A stretch of DNA of 5,069 nucleotides, from contig CAMDRY010000258.1 of NCBI GenBank assembly GCA_945906975.1, positions 1 to 5,069 on the forward strand, written 5' to 3'. This document shows positions 1 to 4,628 of this stretch, piece after piece (positions within the stretch are counted from its first letter, which is position 1; each line of letters opens with the position of its first letter). The stretch comes from Bordetella parapertussis. GTDB taxonomy: Bacteria; Pseudomonadota; Gammaproteobacteria; Burkholderiales; SG8-39. The position numbers and the translations under genes are program-made. Under the pieces are notes generated by a model. It was given only the letters and a program-made list of their open reading frames with translations, was not told where the DNA came from and searched no databases.

Positions 1-160
1 CCGCCAATGATGCGTGCCATGAAAATCCAAACATGAATGCGAGGGGATGGGAGTGATTATACTTGCTGCTGCCGCAGCACCCGAGGCCGGCCGCCGCTGT
101 CATCACCGCTGTTGCCGGCCCGGCGCCCGACCCCGTACAACCCCCTTGCCTGGATGCGCC
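1..160. other. Left-edge leader region, no convincing gene
   Basis: Frame 1 is open from the left edge to a TGA at 34-36 and frame 3 to a TGA at 54-56. Either could be the last few codons of an upstream gene, but the stretch is too short to judge. A TATACT hexamer at 58-63 resembles a -10 box, but no good -35 box sits 16-18 bases before it, so a promoter is only a weak possibility. An in-frame ATG at 47 and a GTG at 53 (the latter six bases after the purine run GAGGGG at 41-46) would extend the following gene by about 36-38 residues. The added peptide is rich in Ala, Arg, Cys and Pro and looks neither like the family N-terminus nor like a normal export signal. Confidence 0.4.
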
Positions 161-1255
161 ATGAAAATCACCCGTATCGAATCGCATATCGTGCGCCTGC
201 CCGCTGATGAGCCGCTGGCCAACGGCCCGGCCGTCCCCGGCGCCACGCGCAATTTTGTCACGCTGACGCTGTTCACCGATGCCGGCATAGAGGGCGTCGG
301 CATCACCGGATTCGGCGGTGCGCTGACCGGCGCGCTCAAGGTCGCGGTCGATGCGCTGGCCGCGCTCAGCATCGGCATGGATCCGCTGCGCATCGAGGCT
401 ATCGCCGAAAAGCTGCGCGCCGCGGCGATCAGCAGCGGCCCGGGCGGCCTGTTCACGCTGGCTTTGGCGGCCATCGATATCGCGCTGTGGGACATCACCG
501 GCAAGGCCGTGAACCTGCCCCTTGCCACGCTCATTGGCGGACGGCGCGAGCGTGTTCCTACCTACGCCAGCGGCGCGTTGATGCGCGAGTTTTCAATCGA
601 TCACCTGCTCAAGGCCGGACCGCGGCTGGTGGAAAAGGGCTTCACGCAAATGAAAACGCAGCTGGCGCTGCCCGGTCATACCACGCCTGAACTGGAGGTC
701 GAGCGCATGAAGCTGGTGCGCGAGAGCGTCGGTCCGGATATCGACCTGATGTGCGACATCAACCAGCGCTGGGACGTCAGCCAGGCCATCGCCATCGGCA
801 GCCGCATCGAGGAATATCACCTGTACTGGCTTGAGGACGTGGTTGCGCACGACGATTATGCCGGTCTTGCGCGCGTGGCCGATGCGCTGGCGACGCCGCT
901 TGCCGGTGGCGAGTATCTTTACGGCATCCAGCCCTTCCGGCATATGCTCGAAGCGCGCTCGGTCGACATTGTCATGATTGACGTGTTGCGCGCCGGCGGT
1001 ATCACGCCCTGGCTGAAAATTGCCGCCATGGCCGAGGCCTTTAACCTCAAGGTGGTGAGCCACCTCGTGCCGGAAATCCACGTTCACCTGATCGCCGGCA
1101 TCGCCAACGGCCTCACGGTCGAATACATGCCCTGGTCGGGCAGGCTGTTTGAATCGGTGCCCGAACCGGTGAAGGGCGAACTGGCCGTGCCGCAGTTACC
1201 GGGCTTGGGGTTGAAGTTTGATCAGGCGGTGATCAAGAAATACGGGGAAGGCTGA
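161..1255 (+). CDS. Mandelate racemase/muconate lactonizing enzyme family protein (enolase superfamily)
   Basis: The 364-residue protein has the usual length and order of the family: an N-terminal capping domain (about 1-125) and a (beta/alpha)7-beta barrel (about 130-330). Family members bind Mg2+ and abstract the proton alpha to a carboxylate, giving racemisation, epimerisation or dehydration of hydroxy acids or acid sugars in the cytoplasm. Visible metal ligands are D199 (in CDINQRW), E225 (in YWLEDV) and E251 (in GGEYLYG). H301 (in VVSHLVPE) and D274 (in MIDVLRAGG) match the His/Asp dyad of mandelate racemase, and E321 (in TVEYMPW) matches its Glu317; spacings between these residues equal those in mandelate racemase. 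The second-strand motif reads K165-T-Q167, so the second Lys of KxK is replaced. Start 161 is chosen because the protein then opens with the typical MKITRIES strand; its ribosome site is poor, and starts at 47 or 53 remain possible. The gene faces the Bug receptor gene. Substrate unknown. Confidence 0.9.
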   Translation: MKITRIESHIVRLPADEPLANGPAVPGATRNFVTLTLFTDAGIEGVGITGFGGALTGALKVAVDALAALSIGMDPLRIEAIAEKLRAAAISSGPGGLFTLALAAIDIALWDITGKAVNLPLATLIGGRRERVPTYASGALMREFSIDHLLKAGPRLVEKGFTQMKTQLALPGHTTPELEVERMKLVRESVGPDIDLMCDINQRWDVSQAIAIGSRIEEYHLYWLEDVVAHDDYAGLARVADALATPLAGGEYLYGIQPFRHMLEARSVDIVMIDVLRAGGITPWLKIAAMAEAFNLKVVSHLVPEIHVHLIAGIANGLTVEYMPWSGRLFESVPEPVKGELAVPQLPGLGLKFDQAVIKKYGEG

Positions 1256-1268
1256 ACTGCGTCGTACT

Positions 1269-1291
1269 CCCTCCCCCTTGACGGGGGAGGG
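1269..1291. terminator. Perfect 9-bp GC-rich hairpin, candidate two-way terminator
   Basis: CCCTCCCCC at 1269-1277 pairs perfectly with GGGGGAGGG at 1283-1291 around a five-base TTGAC loop. It begins 14 bases after the stop of the racemase-family gene and lies beyond the 3' end of the opposing receptor gene. There is no T-tract on either side, so it may stabilise 3' ends or block transcription without being a classical intrinsic terminator. Confidence 0.45.
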
Positions 1292-1358
1292 CTGGGTACA
1301 GGGTGAATCGGCGCCTGCGGGAGGCAGGTAGACGCTTGCGAAGTTCCCCCCTCTCCTT

Positions 1359-1386
1359 GTCCCTTCCACGCCAAGGGGGAAGGGAC
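1359..1386. terminator. 9-bp hairpin downstream of the Bug receptor gene
   Basis: GTCCCTTCC at 1359-1367 pairs with GGAAGGGAC at 1378-1386 around a ten-base loop. An alternative pairing joins TTCCCCC at 1344-1350 with GGGGGAA at 1375-1381, so two mutually exclusive folds exist. It starts 24 bases past the stop codon of the leftward receptor gene. No T-tract follows, so the terminator role is inferred from position and strength of pairing. Confidence 0.4.
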
Positions 1387-1409
1387 GTACTCACATTGGC
1401 TGGCGCGAC

Positions 1410-2396
1410 TCACTCCACGCGCATGTTTCTCGCCTTGATCACGCGCGCCCATTTCTCTGTTTCACTTTTCAGGTGCGCGCCGAACTCCTCGGGGGTGCTG
1501 GCGACGATGTCCAGCCCGATGGCCTCGAAGCGCGCCACCAAATCGGGGGCACGCAACACCGTGCGCAGTTTGTCGCTCAGCAGCGCGATGACTTCCTTGG
1601 GCGTGCCCTTGGGCGCGACAATGCCGTGCCAGGTGGTGAACTCATAGCCGGGCAGGGCGGCCTCTGACACGGTCGGGATATTGGGCAGCGACTTGGCGCG
1701 CTTCAGGCTGGTCACCGCCAGAACGCGTACGCGGTTGTTGACGATGTAGGGATTGGCTTCGGCGACGTTGGGGAAGTTGATGCCCGGCTCGTTGCTGATG
1801 GTGGCGATCATCGCCGGTCCGCCGCCCTTGAACTGGATGGCGGTGATGTCGACCTTGCCCATCAGGTTGAACAACTCACCGGCGATGTGCGGATTGGTGC
1901 CCGAGCCGGCGGCGGCGTAATTGAGCTGGCCCGGTTTGGCGCGTGCAAGCGCGAGCAATTCGCCCACGGTGTTCACCGGCACCGACGGATGCACCACTAC
2001 CAGCGAAGGCGATGCGGACACCAGCCCGATAGGCACGAAATCATTGAGCGCGTCGTAGGGTACGTTCTTGAACAGCGCGGCGTTGGAGACAAAAGGGATG
2101 GTCTGGATCAGCAGCGTGTAGCCGTCGGGCTTGGCGCGCGCGGCGATCTCGCTGCCGATGTTGCCCGAGGCACCGCTGCGGTTGTCGACCACCACCGACT
2201 GGCCGAGGGCCTCGGATAGCTTGGGTGCCAGCAGCCGTGCCACCACATCGACGCTGCCGCCGGGGGGGAAGGCGACAATCACGCGTATGGGCTTGTCCGG
2301 ATAGCTTGACTGTGACTGCGCCAGTGCGTGTTGCGCGCCGCTCATGGCTGTCATGGCGGCGAGTAAAAACAGGGCGAGAGTGGTGGTTTTTTTCAC
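1410..2396 (-). CDS. Tripartite tricarboxylate transporter substrate-binding protein (Bug/TctC family)
   Basis: The 328-residue protein is a periplasmic solute receptor of the TctC/Bug family, which captures small carboxylates and related ligands. A Sec signal peptide is clear: two Lys after the start, a hydrophobic core (about residues 7-18) and a likely cut after ALA at 24-26. The mature part opens with YPDKPIRVIVAFPPGG (32-47), the family hallmark, followed by D50, VVVDNRSGASGNIG (68-81) and the PDGYTLL block. Length is typical. The start is the GTG whose first base is 2396: GGAGGAG lies five bases upstream and the signal peptide then begins directly with VKKTTT. The longer ATG at 2468 would add 24 hydrophilic residues before the signal and is rejected. 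No TctA or TctB membrane gene is in the window, so it looks like an orphan receptor, as is common in Burkholderiales. It is divergent from the amidohydrolase gene. Ligand unknown. Confidence 0.93.
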   Translation of the reverse strand: MKKTTTLALFLLAAMTAMSGAQHALAQSQSSYPDKPIRVIVAFPPGGSVDVVARLLAPKLSEALGQSVVVDNRSGASGNIGSEIAARAKPDGYTLLIQTIPFVSNAALFKNVPYDALNDFVPIGLVSASPSLVVVHPSVPVNTVGELLALARAKPGQLNYAAAGSGTNPHIAGELFNLMGKVDITAIQFKGGGPAMIATISNEPGINFPNVAEANPYIVNNRVRVLAVTSLKRAKSLPNIPTVSEAALPGYEFTTWHGIVAPKGTPKEVIALLSDKLRTVLRAPDLVARFEAIGLDIVASTPEEFGAHLKSETEKWARVIKARNMRVE

Positions 2397-2401
2397 GCGG
2401 A

Positions 2402-2408
2402 CTCCTCC
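2402..2408 (-). promoter_or_regulatory. Ribosome binding site that fixes the GTG start of the Bug receptor
   Basis: On the minus strand this reads GGAGGAG and lies five bases before the GTG at 2396-2394. The match to the anti-Shine-Dalgarno sequence is strong, and the start it selects puts the lysine-rich n-region of the signal peptide at the very N-terminus. Confidence 0.8.
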
Positions 2409-2463
2409 AGGAATGTTTTTCAGGCGCCTTTTTTGTTGGTCTCGACCTGGCGCGATGCGCGCA

Positions 2464-2492
2464 AACATAGCACGCCTTGGCGACAGCGTGAA
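2464..2492 (-). promoter_or_regulatory. Candidate sigma70-type promoter for the Bug receptor gene
   Basis: On the minus strand, TTCACG (2492-2487) is followed after 17 bases by TATGTT (2469-2464), each matching the consensus at four of six positions. A TG one base before the -10 hexamer gives an extended -10 element. Transcription would begin near 2457, leaving a leader of about 60 bases. The prediction rests on motif match and position only. Confidence 0.3.
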
Positions 2493-2513
2493 CGGTGTCG
2501 CACATCTGGATTT

Positions 2514-2528
2514 CGCTGCAGTGCAGCG
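2514..2528. promoter_or_regulatory. 15-base perfect dyad, possible operator
   Basis: CGCTGCA, a central G, then TGCAGCG form a perfect inverted repeat with seven-base arms. It lies 22 bases upstream of the candidate -35 box of the receptor gene and 167 bases before the amidohydrolase start, a reasonable place for a regulator shared by both genes. No regulator gene is in the window, so the operator role is inference. Confidence 0.35.
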
Positions 2529-2562
2529 CAGGTATTGTTTGAGTGATGGGGCGATTTGTCGG

Positions 2563-2616
2563 ACACTAAGGTTAACGCCAACACCAAGGCAAACACTAAG
2601 GACTAACAGGACTAAC
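2563..2616 (+). repeat. Cluster of short direct repeats
   Basis: ACACTAAGG occurs at 2563-2571 and 2593-2601, with a one-base variant ACACCAAGG at 2581-2589. GGACTAAC is repeated in tandem at 2600-2607 and 2609-2616 (nine-base period). The first spacing is 18 bases and the second 12. These could be binding sites upstream of the amidohydrolase gene or simply the remains of slippage. Confidence 0.5.
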
Positions 2617-2680
2617 GCTCACGGTGTTTGCCGTCACAGGCGTGCCGGCTGGCAGAAGAACCGCAATATTCGCAGGATAA

Positions 2681-2687
2681 AAGGAGG
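2681..2687 (+). promoter_or_regulatory. Ribosome binding site fixing the amidohydrolase start
   Basis: AAGGAGG lies seven bases before the ATG at 2695, a near-ideal Shine-Dalgarno match and spacing. It settles the start in favour of 2695 over the much longer in-frame opening that reaches back to 2344. Confidence 0.85.
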
Positions 2688-2694
2688 CAGCACG

Positions 2695-3795
2695 ATGTTT
2701 AGTTTCGATAAATCCGGCCAGGGCGCAAGTTTGCAGGGGCGCGCCGCCAGTTTCGCTTGCGGGTGCAATATTTCAAGACGCGGCTTTCTCGGCGGCGCCT
2801 CCGCCCTTGGTGCCGCGGCTATATTGCCCGGCTGCGCCGGCAGCGGCCAGTCGCCGGCGGCGCTCACGCCCAATCGCATCGACACCCACCACCATTTTTT
2901 CCCGCCGACGCTGGTTGACGCCTATAAGGCGCGTAACATCGCCGAGCCACCCATGCTCAACTGGACGCTGGCCAAGACCATCGATGACATGGACCGTGCG
3001 GGGGTTGCCACCGCGATCCTGTCGGTGACCACCCCCGGCGTGAGCCCCTTTGATGTGCCCACCGCGCGCAAGCTTGCGCGCGAAGCGAATGAAAACGCCG
3101 CCAAGCTCATGTCCGAGCACAAGGGGCGCTTTGGTTCGTTTGCAATGCTGCCGATGAACGATACCGACTCGGCGCTCAAAGAAATCGCCTATGCCCTGGA
3201 CACGCTCAAGGCCGACGGCATCGGCCTGCTCACCAGCTACGGTGACAAGTGGCTGGGCCATCCGTCGTTCGCGCCGATTTTCGCCGAGCTCAACCGGCGC
3301 AAGGCCATCGTTTACACCCACCCGACCGTGGCCAATTGCTGCCGTGGCCTGCTGCCCGACACGCCGCCGACCGTGGTGGAGTTTGGCACCGATACCACGC
3401 GCACCATCGTCAATATCGTGTTCAGCGGCACGGCCATCAAGTTTCCGGACATCAAGTGGATTTTCTCGCACGCCGGCGGCTCCTTGCCCTTCCTGACCGA
3501 GCGCCTGATCAAGATGCCGGTGATCAACAATAAGCTCGCCGTACACGTGCCCAACGGCGTACTGCATGAACTTAAGCGCTTTTATTACGACACCGCCTGG
3601 GCGGCGCATCCTTACGCGCTGTCGTCCTTGTTGCAACTGGTGAGTGCGCAGCAGGTGTTGTTCGCCTCAGACTACCCCTACCGTACCAGCGAAGACAACG
3701 TGAAAGGTCTCGTTGACTTCGGTTTCAGCCGGAGCGATCTGGACACCATCTGGCGCGGCAACGCGCAAAAGCTGATCCCGCGCCTGCGCGCCTAA
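2695..3795 (+). CDS. Tat-exported amidohydrolase-2 (ACMSD-like) family metalloenzyme
   Basis: The 366-residue protein is a TIM-barrel metal-dependent hydrolase of the amidohydrolase-2 group, which includes ACMSD and other nonoxidative decarboxylases. The metal site is readable: H65 and H67 in IDTHHHFFP, H209 in YTHP, H259 in FSHAGG and D326 in FASDYPY. The spacing of H209, H259 and D326 is within one residue of His177, His228 and Asp294 of ACMSD, where His228 is the catalytic acid/base. The N-terminus carries a twin-arginine signal, SRRGFL at 27-32, then a hydrophobic Ala/Gly segment and LPGC at 44-47, which resembles a lipobox although Pro at -2 is atypical. So the enzyme is probably folded with its metal in the cytoplasm and exported, perhaps as a lipoprotein. 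It is divergent from the Bug receptor gene. Decarboxylation or hydrolysis of an aromatic or lactone acid is plausible; the substrate cannot be named. Confidence 0.88.
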   Translation: MFSFDKSGQGASLQGRAASFACGCNISRRGFLGGASALGAAAILPGCAGSGQSPAALTPNRIDTHHHFFPPTLVDAYKARNIAEPPMLNWTLAKTIDDMDRAGVATAILSVTTPGVSPFDVPTARKLAREANENAAKLMSEHKGRFGSFAMLPMNDTDSALKEIAYALDTLKADGIGLLTSYGDKWLGHPSFAPIFAELNRRKAIVYTHPTVANCCRGLLPDTPPTVVEFGTDTTRTIVNIVFSGTAIKFPDIKWIFSHAGGSLPFLTERLIKMPVINNKLAVHVPNGVLHELKRFYYDTAWAAHPYALSSLLQLVSAQQVLFASDYPYRTSEDNVKGLVDFGFSRSDLDTIWRGNAQKLIPRLRA

Positions 3796-3797
3796 GA

Positions 3798-3861
3798 CTT
3801 TCGGGCTTTCGGGCTTTCGGGCGTACGGACTTAGGGGCTTACGCGCCTACCGGCTTACGGG
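3798..3861 (+). repeat. Degenerate 8-base tandem repeat array (eight units)
   Basis: Starting two bases after the amidohydrolase stop codon there are eight consecutive octamers. The first three are identical, CTTTCGGG (3798-3821). The next five are CGTACGGA, CTTAGGGG, CTTACGCG, CCTACCGG and CTTACGGG, giving a consensus close to CTTaCGGG. A ninth unit is not recognisable. The array is not coding in any convincing frame, and it sits between the 3' ends of converging genes. Confidence 0.8.
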
Positions 3862-3862
3862 T

Positions 3863-3885
3863 CGGCTGGAAAGGCGCGCCAGCCG
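3863..3885. terminator. 7-bp hairpin between converging genes, weak terminator candidate
   Basis: CGGCTGG at 3863-3869 pairs with CCAGCCG at 3879-3885, with a nine-base loop that includes the palindrome GGCGCGCC. It lies 15 bases beyond the stop of the leftward gene ending at 3900 and just after the octamer array. No T-tract follows on either strand, so the role is uncertain. Confidence 0.3.
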
Positions 3886-3899
3886 GGCTTCTCCAGCCA

Positions 3900-4601
3900 T
3901 CATCCCGGGCCGCTTACGCATTGTTGCAGCGCATAAAGCCCGCGTGCCGGCGTTGCGGTCGCCCCGGCGGCGGCAAACGCGCTGTCGGGTAGCCGTTGCG
4001 CGCAGGCTGACTCGATGTCGGCGCGTTCGCCGGCGCATTCGACCATCACCACCCAGTCGGGCACGATGGTGGCGTGCGGCCTGAGCTTTTTTTCTTCGGT
4101 CAGCAGCGTGCTCGCGCCGGTGTCGGCGATGCACAGATGGGCGCCGCAGATGCCGGGCAAGCTGGCGAGGGCCGGCAGCGCCTGTTCGGCGAGCCACGCG
4201 TGGTGGCGGTCTTTCCAATCGGGCGCCACATCGTAGCGCAGCGTCATCAGCAGGCCGCCCTGGCCGGCACCCAGCGATGCGGCAACGGTGCACAGCGCGC
4301 GCTCGGTGTTCAGAAAAGACGCGACGCATCGTCGCGTCCAGGCGGTGGGGGCGTTGAGGCGTGCGAGGTAGTCGGCGCCGGTCAGTACGCCAAGGTCGCG
4401 TGTCTCGTAGAGCGTGAAATATTCAGGTGCGGCGGAGGGTGGTGTACCGGAGAGGGCGATGTAACGGCGGCCGCGCAGGAAGCCGGGGATGCCGACGCGC
4501 TCGGGCATGTGTTCGCGGCTGTGCCATTCATGAAATTCGGCGCGCGCCTGCGGCTCGATGTCGTTCCAGATGGCGACCACGCCCAGGCCGGCGAGACTCA
4601 T
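3900..4601 (-). CDS. Duplicated ferredoxin-like (dimeric alpha+beta barrel type) protein of unknown function
   Basis: The 233-residue protein has no signal peptide or membrane segment and is probably cytoplasmic. It appears to be an internal duplication. In the first half, VVAIWNDI is followed by W26, E30, IPG (38-40) and a YIA strand. In the second half, LMTLRYDV is followed by W136, E139, LPG (148-150) and a CIA strand. The offset is a constant 110 residues from W to PG. Each half then ends in a strand (YFTLYE at 61-66; WVVMVE at 183-188). The pattern of strand, helix with W..xE, PG turn and strand resembles EthD/Dabb-type alpha+beta barrel domains, some of which act in degradation of aromatic compounds; this assignment is from pattern only. 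The start at 4601 has only a weak AAGAG-like ribosome site. It lies 27 bases downstream of the permease gene on the same strand, suggesting one transcript. Confidence 0.75.
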   Translation of the reverse strand: MSLAGLGVVAIWNDIEPQARAEFHEWHSREHMPERVGIPGFLRGRRYIALSGTPPSAAPEYFTLYETRDLGVLTGADYLARLNAPTAWTRRCVASFLNTERALCTVAASLGAGQGGLLMTLRYDVAPDWKDRHHAWLAEQALPALASLPGICGAHLCIADTGASTLLTEEKKLRPHATIVPDWVVMVECAGERADIESACAQRLPDSAFAAAGATATPARGLYALQQCVSGPG

Positions 4602-4628
4602 CGTGTCGCTCTTTTCATGTGCCGGACG

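Larger units (their letters stand above)
1268..1386. repeat. Pair of GC-rich intergenic repeat elements in inverted orientation
   Basis: The gap between two converging genes holds two related elements. Copy A reads rightward (about 1268-1307). Copy B reads leftward (about 1344-1386). The complement of B shares with A the pattern TCCC(T)TCCCCCTTGrCG followed by G-rich sequence and a closing GGGGGA-like block. A central 5-bp hairpin (1314-1318 with 1324-1328) lies between them. Such C-rich/G-rich palindromic units resemble the dispersed REP-like elements common between proteobacterial genes. That this is a multi-copy element in this genome is inference. Confidence 0.6.
2469..2680. other. Divergent control region between receptor and amidohydrolase genes
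   Basis: This non-coding stretch separates two divergently transcribed genes and should hold both promoters. It contains a 15-base perfect dyad (2514-2528) and a cluster of short direct repeats (2563-2616). It is visibly richer in A/C runs and lower in GC around 2560-2620 than the flanking genes. I could not find a convincing -35/-10 pair for the rightward gene. An open frame crossing this region from 2344 in frame with the amidohydrolase has no family similarity upstream of residue 1 of that protein. Confidence 0.5.

Noticed and set aside
47..160. N-terminal extension of the racemase-family protein from ATG 47 or GTG 53
   Set aside because: The extra residues are low-complexity and Cys/Arg/Pro-rich, lie outside the family domain, and the start at 161 gives the standard N-terminal strand. 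The purine run abuts the ATG at 47; GTG 53 has better spacing, so it cannot be excluded entirely.
593..1087. 164-residue leftward open frame opposite the racemase-family gene
   Set aside because: Composition and lack of any domain mark it as a shadow of the enzyme on the other strand.
1222..1452. Small leftward open frame across the convergent intergenic hairpins
   Set aside because: Its Pro/Ser/Gly/Arg-rich translation comes from the palindromic repeats, and it overlaps the ends of two real genes.
2563..2616. Possible CRISPR or iteron array in the divergent region
   Set aside because: The repeats are only 8-9 bases, unevenly spaced and few, with no cas or replication gene nearby.
2344..2694. 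Long rightward open frame joined in frame to the amidohydrolase (117 extra residues)
   Set aside because: It overlaps the receptor gene and the control region, and would bury the Tat signal inside the protein. A strong ribosome site at 2681-2687 marks the real start.
2773..3636. 287-residue leftward open frame opposite the amidohydrolase
   Set aside because: It is Gly/Arg/His/Val-rich, typical of an antisense shadow in a GC-rich gene, has no recognisable domain, and the opposite strand carries all catalytic motifs of a known family.
3847..4329. 160-residue leftward open frame overlapping the duplicated-barrel gene
   Set aside because: It is extremely Arg/Ala-rich and in an alternative frame of a gene with clear internal duplication; it also runs into the octamer array.
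4598..4618. Six-codon leftward open frame (MKRATR) whose TGA overlaps the ATG at 4601
   Set aside because: The ATGA overlap looks like translational coupling, but such a short frame is expected by chance and has no good ribosome site.
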